A stretch of 64,000 nt of DNA from Pusillimonas sp. TS35 (GCF_009857885.1 NZ_WWER01000007.1:1-64000); one strand, 5' to 3'; shown: positions 34,099 to 42,750, counted from the first letter of the stretch. Made by a program: numbers and translations. Notes: generated from the sequence alone by a model not told the origin.

Positions 34099-35001
34099 TT
34101 AACGACTTTCTACGATGATATATTCATTTGGTATTTCGATTTTTTTCGAGTTGACTCCTTCCGCATACGAAATCACTGTTGTGGTACCTAGCCCCCTAAA
34201 GAGAACAACCGCGCCATCAAACGCAATGTAATCCTTTGGACTGATTTTATTGTTCGATATGCGCGCTTTCGGCAGGAGAGAGGAGTATGGCTCTTTAACA
34301 TAAATAACCGCTTCCTCTATCCTAATATATGCAGCCCGCATCGCCGCATCAAGCAATTGCCCAGACACCCCACCAAAAAACAATGGGGCTAATAGTATGA
34401 CAAATAGGCTGCATGCTTGGCCAACACGGATTTTTTCCACCTCACCCAATTGAGGAATATTTTCTTTTTCCTCCGTATGGATACGATACCTTTTGATCAT
34501 CTCTATCTTTTTAATCTTATTCCCGTAGGAAATATAAACAGAGTAGAAAAAATAGAGTCCTATGGATAGTAATGGTAAATTCCAATAAACCTTCGGATCC
34601 TTACTGCCTAAAACAATAATAATATAGATCGAGAATATCGAAAAAAACAGCGATACCCATTCGAATCGAGCTAGTTCATGTGCTGCTCTAAACCTGCGAC
34701 TTTTGAATAAGGACGCTCCCCAAGCGATGATCGAAAAAATAGCTCGGACTAACGGCGAAACGGCAATCCCCAGTGAAACCAGGCTTCCGACAAAGAAAAC
34801 GTAAATTACACCGAAGCATGCAGCCGCCATAATAAACAACAGTCCATCGCCCAGTGACAAGCCTTGTGGAAGATATTTTATTCTTAAGCAATATAAGACA
34901 ATACAAATGCCACCAATCAAGACACCAAACTTTGAGGAAGCTCCAACTATTTTTGAAACGGATTCGAAGTTTTGCACAAGGGAGGAAGGAATGAGAGACA
35001 T
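34099..35001 (-). CDS. AT-rich hypothetical multi-pass membrane protein
   Basis: I do not recognise this 300-residue protein. It has about five hydrophobic helices: roughly residues 26-44, 53-75, 77-98, 115-135 and 140-160. A further one near 200-222 (FVILLAPLFFGGVSG) follows a charged cytoplasmic-like stretch (KIEMIKRYRIHTEEKE). The last 70 residues are soluble with beta-like VVLFRGLGTTTVISY. Its base composition is clearly more AT-rich than its neighbours, with Lys/Ile-rich codons, and an IS3 scar sits at its 3' side. This suggests recent acquisition. It is a single gene with no partner; function unknown. Confidence 0.65.
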   Translation of the reverse strand: MSLIPSSLVQNFESVSKIVGASSKFGVLIGGICIVLYCLRIKYLPQGLSLGDGLLFIMAAACFGVIYVFFVGSLVSLGIAVSPLVRAIFSIIAWGASLFKSRRFRAAHELARFEWVSLFFSIFSIYIIIVLGSKDPKVYWNLPLLSIGLYFFYSVYISYGNKIKKIEMIKRYRIHTEEKENIPQLGEVEKIRVGQACSLFVILLAPLFFGGVSGQLLDAAMRAAYIRIEEAVIYVKEPYSSLLPKARISNNKISPKDYIAFDGAVVLFRGLGTTTVISYAEGVNSKKIEIPNEYIIVESR

Positions 35002-35242
35002 AAAAGATCGAGAATTTTTTGGCGCATGCCAGCCTGTATGATCAGTTCATATGGCAAGGATGGAAATTAGGTGAAGCACTCGTAGAGTCAGATACATTTC
35101 TCCGATTTTCGATTAGCATTTGATCCTCCAGAAAGTCGAAGCTGGTTTTAATTATATTTGGAGCATTTTGGAGTGCGCGCCAGAAACTGGGCACTCCATG
35201 AATACGCCATGAATACGCCATCCTTCCTTGTTCGAATTGTCC
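35002..35242. other. Intergenic region with an 11-bp tandem duplication
   Basis: No gene is seen. The unit CCATGAATACG occurs at 35196-35206 and 35207-35217 and begins a third time at 35218-35221. The region remains AT-rich up to about 35180, then returns to the GC-rich composition of the CoA ligase gene. Confidence 0.45.
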
Positions 35243-37339
35243 CTACATCCCCTCAATTAACGCATCCACAGCCCAAGCGCCCTCCCCCTGTCGCCCAAGC
35301 ATCACCGGATTCACATCAATAGACTTGAACTTCCCTTTGCTCCCCAGCGCAAACCGACTGAACCACGCAAGCAGCCCCGCGAAGGCAGGGATATCTGCAG
35401 CCGCCTCTCCACGCACGCCCTGCAACAGTGGCCATATCCGCAATCCCTGCAGTTTCTCCATCGCCTGCTCGGCCGAAAACGGCGGCAGCATGACGGCCAC
35501 ATCAGGCGCGGCTTCCACGTACTTCCCACCCGCCCCAAAAACCACCACCGGCCCAAACACCGGATCGTGATTCATGCCCAGCATCATTTCCTGCAAGCCT
35601 TTACGCATGGGGGCAACGAGCCAACCGTCGTACGATACGTTGAGTCGATCCAACGTAGCCGTTTGCGTTCTGACTGCATCACGAATGGCCTGTTCGGTAT
35701 TCAATCCCAAGGCCACAAGCCCATGTTCGGATTTATGTGGAACCTCGGCGGAGCAGGCTTTTAATACGACAGGCTCGCCATACTCACGCCAGGCGTTGAT
35801 GGCGGACTCGACGTCTTTACACAGTTGATGGGGGATCACAGACACGCCATGCCCGGCCAACAGTGACAGGCTATCGAATTCAGACAGTGTCGGCGAAGCC
35901 CCGGCCGGCAGCCGGACATCGGGATCTGCGCCGAGCGCGTTACTGTGGGACCCTCCCTGTATAAATCGGGCATGCTGCACCAGCGCTGCCAATGCCGCCA
36001 TGGCCTGCTGCTCATCCGCGTATACCGGCACGCCATGCGCCCGGAATTCTTGCGCCACGGGCTCCTGCCAGGCAACGACGATCACCGGTTTTCCTGACCG
36101 CTGGGCAAAGCTGGCGGCGTCCTGCGCAAATGAAGGGACATCATAGCCACGCCCCGCCACCGGAATATCCAGCACGAACATATCGGCGGCGGGGTCGTCT
36201 TCGATGGCCGTCAACACCTGGCCGAACAGGCGATTGTTCGATAACAACGCGGCGGTGATGTCTACGGGATTGTTGGTGGTCGCAAAGGTAGACAGTACGC
36301 CAGACAGCTTATCCTGGCTGGCATCGGAGAGCGATGCCACCTGCAGCCCGGCCGCATCAGCTGCATCGGACGCGAGCACGCAGCTGGCGCCTGAGTTGCT
36401 GACGATGACGACGCGTGGCCCGCTGGCTCGGGCGTCACGAATGAACAGCTCCGCGTAACGGGCCAGTTCCTGCGGATCGCGGGCGCGCAGAATTCCATGA
36501 TGCTCGAAGAAGGCCTGGACGGCACGATCTTCGTTGGCCAGGGCGCCAGTGTGCGAAGCGGCCGCCCGAAGGCCCGCCTCGGAGCAGCCTGCCTTGACGG
36601 CTATGATGGGTACGCCTCGCTCCCGTGCCAGTTGCGCGGCTCGGGCCAATGCACCGGCATCTTGCAGCGATTCCAGGTACAACAGCACGATGCGCACCCC
36701 AGGGTCGGCCAACACGGCCTGCGCCAGGTCGGCCACGGTTACGTCGGCCTCGTTGCCGGTGGCGTGCATATGCCGCACGCCTATGCCGCGCTGGCGCAAA
36801 ATCCCGTAGATCATGGCGCTCATGCCCCCGCTCTGGCTGATGACCGCCACGGGCCCGTCTTTCGGCTCGATCTCAAGGAACATTGTCGAGAAGCTGGCGA
36901 TTGCGCCTGTGCCGAAGTTGGCCAAACCTTGTGAGTTCGGCCCGACGATGCGCAGTCCGGCCTGGCGTGCGCGGCGCGTCATGTCATCCTGTACCGCGCG
37001 TCCCTCGGGGCCGACTTCCGAAAATCCGGCAGAAATGACAATGGCAGCCTTCACGCCGAGTGCTGCGCAGTCATCGACGGCCTCAACGGCTTTCATGCCC
37101 GGGACGGCGACGATGGCCAGGTCCGGTGCCTCGGGCAGGCTGGCCACGGTGGGCCAGGTCTTTTCGCCTTGCACCTCCGGGCGCTGGGGGTTCACGGGAT
37201 ACTGCTTGCCCCGGTAACCATGCCGGCGCATGTAGAAGATGGGCCGTCCGCCGATTTTGTTGGGGTTGTCGGAAGCTCCCACAATGGCGATGGAGGCGGG
37301 ATTGAGCAGGAAGTCCAGCCGGGACGATTTAGCAGTCAT
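35243..37339 (-). CDS. ADP-forming acyl-CoA synthetase (fused alpha/beta)
   Basis: The 698-residue paralogue of the protein at 15557 has CoA-binding domain motif SIAIVGASDNPNKIGG, the phosphohistidine loop AAASHTGALANE (His263) and an ATP-grasp domain. That domain shows EPVVLKACSAEVPHKSEHG and GPVVVFGAGGKYVE. It makes an acyl-CoA from acid, ATP and CoA with ADP release. ATG 37339 is preferred over 37417 because TTGGAG precedes it and the family N-terminus begins just after. It is the last gene of the leftward IclR-thiolase-DUF35-Bug operon, 35 bp after the Bug gene. It presumably activates the acid bound by that Bug protein. Confidence 0.9.
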   Translation of the reverse strand: MTAKSSRLDFLLNPASIAIVGASDNPNKIGGRPIFYMRRHGYRGKQYPVNPQRPEVQGEKTWPTVASLPEAPDLAIVAVPGMKAVEAVDDCAALGVKAAIVISAGFSEVGPEGRAVQDDMTRRARQAGLRIVGPNSQGLANFGTGAIASFSTMFLEIEPKDGPVAVISQSGGMSAMIYGILRQRGIGVRHMHATGNEADVTVADLAQAVLADPGVRIVLLYLESLQDAGALARAAQLARERGVPIIAVKAGCSEAGLRAAASHTGALANEDRAVQAFFEHHGILRARDPQELARYAELFIRDARASGPRVVIVSNSGASCVLASDAADAAGLQVASLSDASQDKLSGVLSTFATTNNPVDITAALLSNNRLFGQVLTAIEDDPAADMFVLDIPVAGRGYDVPSFAQDAASFAQRSGKPVIVVAWQEPVAQEFRAHGVPVYADEQQAMAALAALVQHARFIQGGSHSNALGADPDVRLPAGASPTLSEFDSLSLLAGHGVSVIPHQLCKDVESAINAWREYGEPVVLKACSAEVPHKSEHGLVALGLNTEQAIRDAVRTQTATLDRLNVSYDGWLVAPMRKGLQEMMLGMNHDPVFGPVVVFGAGGKYVEAAPDVAVMLPPFSAEQAMEKLQGLRIWPLLQGVRGEAAADIPAFAGLLAWFSRFALGSKGKFKSIDVNPVMLGRQGEGAWAVDALIEGM

Positions 37340-37374
37340 GCAAACTCCAAGGAAGGCCAAGCCAGGTAAAACGA

Positions 37375-38349
37375 TTAATTGACGGTGGCGCCCGATACTT
37401 TGACGACCTCGGCCCATTTGCTGACTTCGTTATCCAGGTAGGTCTTGAAGTCTTGCGGCGACATCCAGTTGGCGTCGAAGCCCTGCCCGGAGAATTTTTC
37501 CTTCACCGCAGGCTGGTTCAGCACATCCTTGAGTGCGGCATTCAGCTTTTCGACGACCTCCGGCGGCGTACCCTTAGGGACGAGCAAGCCATTCCATGCG
37601 GTCGCTTCGTAGCCCTTGAGGCCGGTCTCAGCCACGGTGGGTAGGTCAGGCGCGGCCGGCGACCGCTTGGCGCTGGTCACTGCCAGGGCCGTCATCTTTT
37701 CGTCTTTCACATAAGGCATGGACGAGAGCATGGTATTGAACATGATGTCTACCTGGCCGCCCATGATGTCCGTCATGGCCGGCGCGCTGCCGCGATACGG
37801 TACATGCGTCATTTTTATCCCCGCCATGCTGTTGAAAAGCGCCGCAGCCAAATGAGTGGACTGGCCATTGCCCGATGAGGCAAAAGTCAGGGGCTGCTTG
37901 GAGGCCTTGGCGAGCTGGATCAGTTCCTGCACGTTCTTTACGCCCAGGCCGGGACGGGTCACGATAACCAGTGGCCCTTCGGTCAACCCGGACACGGGTT
38001 CGAAACTGCTGCGGGTGTCGTAGTTCAGATTCTTGAACAAAGACATATTGATAGCATGGGCCGTTGTGGCGACCAACAGGGTATAGCCGTCCGCCTTCGC
38101 GCGCGCCACGTGATCGGCGCCGATATTGCCCCCCGCGCCCGCCTTATTGTCGACCACCACGGTCTGGCCCAGCTTCTCGCTCAAGCCTTGGGCCGCAACG
38201 CGGGCTACGATATCGGTGGGGCCGCCGGGGGGATAAGGCACGACCATGGTAATGGTCTCGCTGGGCCAGCCTGCCGCACCTGCGGTAGACGCGCCCAGGG
38301 CCAGGCCCATGATAGCCAGGGGTTTAAGAAGTTTGTTGAATGCTTTCAT
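37375..38349 (-). CDS. Bug/TctC-family solute-binding protein
   Basis: The 324-residue receptor has a signal peptide ending near TAGAAG (about residue 26), then ETITMVVPYPPGGPTDIVAR, VVVDNKAGAGGNIGADHVA and THVPYRGSAPAMTDIMGG. It is the fourth Bug of the window and closest to the first in the GSAPAxTDxxGG loop. It sits between the DUF35 gene and the ADP-forming CoA ligase gene in one operon, which couples uptake to activation. TctAB genes are absent here. Confidence 0.9.
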   Translation of the reverse strand: MKAFNKLLKPLAIMGLALGASTAGAAGWPSETITMVVPYPPGGPTDIVARVAAQGLSEKLGQTVVVDNKAGAGGNIGADHVARAKADGYTLLVATTAHAINMSLFKNLNYDTRSSFEPVSGLTEGPLVIVTRPGLGVKNVQELIQLAKASKQPLTFASSGNGQSTHLAAALFNSMAGIKMTHVPYRGSAPAMTDIMGGQVDIMFNTMLSSMPYVKDEKMTALAVTSAKRSPAAPDLPTVAETGLKGYEATAWNGLLVPKGTPPEVVEKLNAALKDVLNQPAVKEKFSGQGFDANWMSPQDFKTYLDNEVSKWAEVVKVSGATVN

Positions 38350-38424
38350 GCTGTCTCTTCCTTATCGTGTTGTGAGTATCGAAAGCTGTGCCCCTCAGAA
38401 CCGGAGCATGGCGGATAGCCGCAA

Positions 38425-38760
38425 TCAAGAAACCCGGATGAACCGGATAAGCCGGCGCTCTTCCTGTACCTGTACTGCAGCCTGTACCAGTTGCTCGACC
38501 TGTACGTCGTTGTCAGCCTGTCCCATCACCGTGACGCCTTCCCGCAATACAACCAGCACCACGGTGTAGGGAACGTATTGGCGCCAGAATGCGTCGGGCG
38601 CACGAGAGATCGTGGTTTTGGCCTTGATCCTGCCGGCGCCGCTGACCGGCTTCAGCGCAAGGTCATGGCCTCCGCATTGCTTGCAGGCGTATGGGTGCAA
38701 AGACCACCAGGCTTTGCACGAGCGGCATTGAATTAATTCGAGTTTGGCCGTGTCTGTCAT
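38425..38760 (-). CDS. DUF35 OB-fold zinc-ribbon protein (ChsH2-like partner)
   Basis: The 111-residue protein has a rubredoxin-like zinc ribbon (C12-x2-C15 and C26-x2-C29 in QCRSCKAWW and ACKQCGG). An OB fold (about 45-105) follows, containing APDAFWRQYVPYTVVLVVL. DUF35 proteins form complexes with thiolase-fold enzymes, supplying acyl-CoA binding (family knowledge: ChsH2-DUF35 with Ltp2). Its gene overlaps the stop of the upstream thiolase-like gene by 4 bp, a strong sign of a complex. It has no activity of its own in known cases. Confidence 0.88.
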   Translation of the reverse strand: MTDTAKLELIQCRSCKAWWSLHPYACKQCGGHDLALKPVSGAGRIKAKTTISRAPDAFWRQYVPYTVVLVVLREGVTVMGQADNDVQVEQLVQAAVQVQEERRLIRFIRVS

Positions 38761-39902
38761 GCATCCCCCGTGGTGTTGAGAATCAGGCTTACGTGAGCCG
38801 ACAGCACGCCCCCGTCTGCGTGCACAAATGCCTTGTGTCGTTGCGTGGGGAGCTGGCGTGCGCCGGCCTTGCCGCTTAACTGGCGCCAGGCTTCCACGAT
38901 ATGGGCCATGCCACCGGCGACGCCGGAGTGCCCGAAAGACAGCAGACCGCCATGGGTGTTCAAGGGCAAGGGTCCATCGGTATCGAAGTCACCCGCGCGC
39001 AGGCGCTGCGCCGCTTCGCCTCTGCCCGCAAACCCCAGTTCTTCCAGCAGCATCAACAGTGTGATGGTGAAAGAGTCGTAAATGCCCAGGTAATCGATGT
39101 CGTCCAGTGTGGCGCCCGCATCATCCAAGGCACGACGACAGGCACGCGCGGCGCCCGTATCAAAGATGTCTGTCATCGCAGAAAGGTGCTGATGGCGATG
39201 GGCCTGCCCTGCTCCACTGATTTCCACAGGGCCGTGGTCGGCGCTGACGATCAAGGCTGCCGCACCATCGGAGATGGGACAGCAATCAAGTAGATGCAGA
39301 GGCGTGGCTATGGGCTTGGAGGCAAGAACATCTTGCCGGGTAATGACATCTTTCAAGTGAGCGTCGGGATGGGCTGCCGCATTCCGGCGCATGAGCACGG
39401 CAAAATCGGCCAGATCTTCGCGGCGGGTGCCCGTGCGGTCCATGTACTCGGATGCCAGCAGGGCGTAATAGGCGGGAACCGATACGCCGTTAGGCACCTC
39501 GGCTTGCGGCTCGCCTACCTGGGCGAGCGTTTGTATGGATGCGTCGGCCGCCTGGCCCGTCAGGCGGTTTTCGCCGGCCAGCACTAAGACATTGCGGCAG
39601 CGCCCCACACGAACCAGGTCGCGCGCCAGCATGACCATGGCCGCGCCGGTGGCGCCGCCCGCCTGCATGCCGTGCGCGTATGCAGGCTCTATGCCCAGCT
39701 TTTCAGCCATGAGGCTGGCCAGCATGAGATGAGGATAGGTGGTGGCATAACCGCACAGTACGCCGTCGATGTCGCTGCGGGCGATGCCGCTTTCATCGAA
39801 CAATGCATTGGCCGCATCGGCCATCAGATCGGGCGCTGACTTGCCTTCCAGCCGTCCGAATCGGGTATGGGCCGCTGTCCTGATATACGCAGTATGTTGC
39901 AT
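38757..39902 (-). CDS. Thiolase-fold protein lacking the nucleophilic Cys (Ltp2-like)
   Basis: The 381-residue thiolase-superfamily protein keeps the C-terminal GGLLSFGHSGVAGG (His) and TLDDIDYLGIYDSFTI. The loop that normally holds the nucleophile reads GMQAGGATGAAM: Gly83 stands where the SCP-X relative at 23443 has Cys82. Without Cys, Claisen thiolysis is unlikely. With the coupled DUF35 partner it resembles Ltp2-type retro-aldolases, which cleave 3-hydroxyacyl-CoA thioesters (family knowledge). ATG 39902 is preferred over 39941, with GGAAAA upstream. Twenty-six bp separate it from the IclR gene. Aldolase function is inferred, not shown. Confidence 0.82.
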   Translation of the reverse strand: MQHTAYIRTAAHTRFGRLEGKSAPDLMADAANALFDESGIARSDIDGVLCGYATTYPHLMLASLMAEKLGIEPAYAHGMQAGGATGAAMVMLARDLVRVGRCRNVLVLAGENRLTGQAADASIQTLAQVGEPQAEVPNGVSVPAYYALLASEYMDRTGTRREDLADFAVLMRRNAAAHPDAHLKDVITRQDVLASKPIATPLHLLDCCPISDGAAALIVSADHGPVEISGAGQAHRHQHLSAMTDIFDTGAARACRRALDDAGATLDDIDYLGIYDSFTITLLMLLEELGFAGRGEAAQRLRAGDFDTDGPLPLNTHGGLLSFGHSGVAGGMAHIVEAWRQLSGKAGARQLPTQRHKAFVHADGGVLSAHVSLILNTTGDA

Positions 39903-39928
39903 GCAGATTTTTCCAGGGTTCCGATGCG

Positions 39929-40702
39929 TCAGGGCAACCACGCCCGCTCTATCGCATCAACTTCTTCCTTCAACGCGGCCGCCAGTTCGTGCTCGCGCCC
40001 CACGATACGTTCGGTCAGCGCCGCAATGCTCAGTGCCGCAATGGGATCGCCGTCCGGCCCCTTCACGGCGACGCCCAGGCCGCCCATCTTCTGGATGACG
40101 ACGTCAAGCGGCATGGTGTAACCGCGCGCACGCGCCGCCCGTAGCTGTTCATCCAGGTAGTCAACGGTGTACAAGGGATAGCGCTTGGCAATGCACGCGT
40201 GCACGGCAGGCATGACCGCTTGTTGTTCAGCCTCACGCATCGCCATCAATAAGGCCAGGCTGCCAGCGCCGACGCCCAAGGGGCGCCTGCTGCCCACATG
40301 CAGGTAGTTGGCTCGTATCGGGTAGTCGCCGAAGCACAGATCTATACAGACCGACTCCCAGCCGGCGGGGATCGAAAGGATGACCGTATCGCCAAATAGT
40401 CTGGACAGACGAATAAGGGCGGGCCGGGCCTCAGCCTGCAAATCCCTGCCTGCCACCATGGCGTTGTGCATGGCGTATACCTGCGGACCTAGCACATACT
40501 GCTTGGTGACCGGATCTCGCTCTATGAAATTCTGATTCTCCAGCTCTTTCAGGATACGCAGGGTAGTCGATAGATCAAGCCCCGAATATTCGGCGATATC
40601 CGTGAGCCTCACATTTCGCGGATCGGTCATGCTGGCCAGGACGCGGCAGGTCTTCTCTATGGAAGACAAGGGCTTGCCGGGGTTGCTCGTGCTGGTTGCC
40701 AT
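39929..40702 (-). CDS. IclR-family transcriptional regulator
   Basis: The 257-residue regulator has a winged HTH at residues 14-75 (NVRLTDIAEYSGLDLSTTLR) and the C-terminal effector domain with RPLGVGAGSLALLMAM and the conserved cysteine region (CIDLCFG). ATG 40702 is preferred over 40834 since the family starts there. It heads the leftward operon and so is likely autoregulated along with the thiolase-like, DUF35, Bug and ligase genes. The nearby CTTTC-N7-GAAAG at about 40773-40789 is a weak operator candidate. Confidence 0.88.
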   Translation of the reverse strand: MATSTSNPGKPLSSIEKTCRVLASMTDPRNVRLTDIAEYSGLDLSTTLRILKELENQNFIERDPVTKQYVLGPQVYAMHNAMVAGRDLQAEARPALIRLSRLFGDTVILSIPAGWESVCIDLCFGDYPIRANYLHVGSRRPLGVGAGSLALLMAMREAEQQAVMPAVHACIAKRYPLYTVDYLDEQLRAARARGYTMPLDVVIQKMGGLGVAVKGPDGDPIAALSIAALTERIVGREHELAAALKEEVDAIERAWLP

Positions 40703-40924
40703 GATGTTGATCCGGTGATCGAAGATGGCAGACACCATACCGAGGCGACTTTTCAAGCGTAAAGTTGCAGCGCAGCATTCTTTCGTCAGGTGAAAGTTTA
40801 TTGAAGGGCGACATAACTTAGGACGTGTGGACACAACTCGCCGTTAATAGTCGCCCCGCCCCCGTAGTTGGCGTTTTTTTCAAGGCCAATACTCAGTTCG
40901 CCCAGCATATATACAATGAAGTAA

Positions 40925-41380
40925 ATGATGCCAAACCTCTCCTTCCGCCCCGCTACCCACAACGACCTGCCAGCAATCTCCGCCCTCCTCTCCGATGACG
41001 AGCTAGGCGCAAAGCGCGACGGCATTCAGCACCTGTCCGCATACGCGGAAGCGCTCACGGAAATACAGGCTCAACGCGGAAATTCCATTATTCTCGCAGT
41101 GCAGGACACTGAAGTGGTGGGCATGCTGCAACTCGTCTTGATCCCAGGCCTTTCCAGGGGCGGCATGCTGCGCGCGCAGATTGAAAGTGTGCGGGTAAGC
41201 GGAAAGCACCGGGGACAAAACATTGGCCAGGCGCTGTTCGAGCACGCCATAAACCTGGCGCGGGCGGCGCGCTGCGGCCTGGTTCAGTTGAGCACTGACA
41301 AGCAGCGTTCGGATGCCTTGCGGTTTTATGAAAGACTTGGATTCACAGCCTCACACGAGGGGATGAAGCTTGCCCTGTGA
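40925..41380 (+). CDS. GNAT-family N-acetyltransferase
   Basis: The 151-residue protein shows the GNAT acetyl-CoA loop as KHRGQNIGQALFEHAI (R/Q-x2-G-x-G/A type). The IESVRVSGKHRG strand comes before it and ALRFYERLGFTAS near the C-terminus. It transfers acetyl from acetyl-CoA to an amine; the substrate is unknown. A second ATG follows the first directly (40928). It stands alone, divergent from the IclR operon, with 222 bp of non-coding DNA between. Confidence 0.87.
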   Translation: MMPNLSFRPATHNDLPAISALLSDDELGAKRDGIQHLSAYAEALTEIQAQRGNSIILAVQDTEVVGMLQLVLIPGLSRGGMLRAQIESVRVSGKHRGQNIGQALFEHAINLARAARCGLVQLSTDKQRSDALRFYERLGFTASHEGMKLAL

Positions 41381-41780
41381 GGTGCCGTCGGTGCGAAATT
41401 TTACCCATTCAGATCACTGACCACACATCCGATCGCTCATGACTACAAACTCAACATACTGCGCCGTCGACACTGATAAGCTAAACACTTTAAAAACAAA
41501 ATAGCTCGAAATTCTGCAATTAGGACTGGAGATGGGATTTGCTCCGACTGAGTTAAGGGCACTTATGAGCCGCCTTGGCGAAATCCTTTGTGCGTTAGAA
41601 GTCATACAGTCTTGATGGCGGACACAACGTACCAAACCGCATAAACGCCTGGGGCCATTTCACAAACACTTCATCAACTATTCGCTATTCTCTGAGCACA
41701 AGCACAAGCATCCACCAGAAATCATTTTTGACTAGCAATCCATGCTAAGTTTGGTTTTGGCTGTTCAACCGGAGAGTTAC
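41381..41780. other. Intergenic region, no gene recognised
   Basis: About 400 bp without a convincing gene. A 36-codon open stretch at 41505-41615 (MGFAPTELRALMSRLGEIL) looks protein-like but has no start or known family. It may be debris. A promoter for the YdhR-like gene is presumably near the end. Confidence 0.4.
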
Positions 41781-42086
41781 ATGAGCTATATCCTTCAAGT
41801 CGATTTTCCTTATTCCGGCCCCTGGGGCGATGAAATGACTGCGGCGATGGAAGACCTGGCTCGTTCGATAGCTGAAGAGCCAGGCCTAATCTGGAAAATA
41901 TGGACCGTAAACGAAACCGCTGGCGAAGCCGGCGGTATCTATCTTTTCCGAGACCGCCCGAACGCTGAGGCCTATCTGGCAATGCACACGGCACGGCTCC
42001 ATGGTTTCGGTGTACCAAACGTCAATGGAAAGATATTTTCAGTACAAGAAGCCTTAACAAAAATAGATCGAGGCCCCATCTCTTAA
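41781..42086 (+). CDS. YdhR-family putative monooxygenase
   Basis: The 101-residue single-domain protein has the typical length and features of the YdhR family: YILQVDFPYSGPWGDEM at the start, EEPGLIWKIWTVNETAGEAGGIYLF in two pieces, and a C-terminal ALTKI. The fold is a dimeric alpha/beta barrel of the ABM type; catalytic activity in the family is poorly defined. ATG 41781 with a GGAGAG upstream is preferred over 41742. It stands alone and ends within a strong hairpin. Confidence 0.85.
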   Translation: MSYILQVDFPYSGPWGDEMTAAMEDLARSIAEEPGLIWKIWTVNETAGEAGGIYLFRDRPNAEAYLAMHTARLHGFGVPNVNGKIFSVQEALTKIDRGPIS

Positions 42087-42106
42087 ATGTCTGCATGATG
42101 GGGCCT
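42071..42106. terminator. 10-bp perfect hairpin at the end of the YdhR-like gene
   Basis: AGGCCCCATC (42071-42080) and GATGGGGCCT (42097-42106) pair perfectly around a 16-base loop and overlap the stop codon at 42084-42086. It sits between two convergent genes, where a bidirectional terminator is expected. A T-run is weak (GCTT), so efficiency is uncertain. Confidence 0.5.
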
Positions 42107-42202
42107 GCTTCCCGCTCATCGGCTAATAGTCCGGCAGCGTTCGCACCACCCCACCACCTCTTCCACGAAACGGCCGGAACACCATCAGGATCAGCATCGC
42201 CA

Positions 42203-42583
42203 TCAGGCCCCCGATGTGTTGGCCCCCCAGCCCATTTCCACCAGGCCGGTAAAGCCTCCCCAGAACATACGCATGCCATCGAAGGGCATGTTCTCGGGCG
42301 TACACGCGACGCGCGGATCTTTCATTACCAGTGCATTGATGCGGTCGCGATCCGCACGCGAAGCGTAGACGATCCATGAAAATACGGCCACTTCATCTTC
42401 TTTAAGTTGCACCGCCTGGGGAAACGACGTCACCTTGCCGACAGGTACGTCATCGCCCACGCATTCGAAATATTGCAGGGCACCATACTCCATCCATACT
42501 TCGCCGGCTTTATGCGCCATTGCCCGGTAATCGTCCAGACGAGCGCGCGGTACGGGCAACACGAAACCATCAACATAATGCAT
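42203..42583 (-). CDS. DUF1428 family protein (YbaA-like)
   Basis: The 126-residue protein has the family start MHYVDGFVLPVPRARLDDYR, then EYGALQYFECVGDDVP and FSWIVYASRADRDRIN, then MPFDGMRMFWGGFTGLVE near the C-terminus. The family is a small ferredoxin-like fold of unknown function, often induced by stress. The last eight residues (GWGANTSGA) extend beyond the usual end, suggesting the original stop was lost to a rearrangement. ATG 42583 has GGAG upstream. It is divergent from a TetR gene with paired operators between. Confidence 0.85.
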   Translation of the reverse strand: MHYVDGFVLPVPRARLDDYRAMAHKAGEVWMEYGALQYFECVGDDVPVGKVTSFPQAVQLKEDEVAVFSWIVYASRADRDRINALVMKDPRVACTPENMPFDGMRMFWGGFTGLVEMGWGANTSGA

Positions 42584-42670
42584 GAGTAACTCCTTTATCA
42601 GCGATATCGGGGTTCGACAAGCTCTGCGAATCGCACGAGCGCGACGCATGCCTGCATCCCTCCTGGCGTC

Positions 42671-42723
42671 TCCACTTGTGGACACCGTCCACATATGCTA
42701 AAGACTAAAATGGACAATGTCCA
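42671..42723. promoter_or_regulatory. Paired TetR operators (TGGACA/TGTCCA-type)
   Basis: Repeated TCCAC/GTGGA half-sites lie in the 167-bp divergent gap. TCCACTTGTGGA is at 42671-42682, GTGGACACCGTCCAC at 42678-42692, and TGGACAATGTCCA at 42711-42723. They form two good dyads about 32 bp apart centre to centre, close to three helical turns. They most likely bind the TetR protein encoded at 42751 and control both it and the DUF1428 gene. Confidence 0.65.
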
Positions 42724-42750
42724 CATCGAAAACGTACATTCTTGTAAGCA

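Noticed and set aside
41505-41615. 36-codon open stretch with protein-like composition
   Set aside because: It follows a stop codon directly, has no start codon or ribosome site, and matches no family I know.
42120-42202. Minus-strand hydrophobic stretch as a separate gene
   Set aside because: It has no start or family match and overlaps the altered end of the DUF1428 gene. It is kept only as possible debris.
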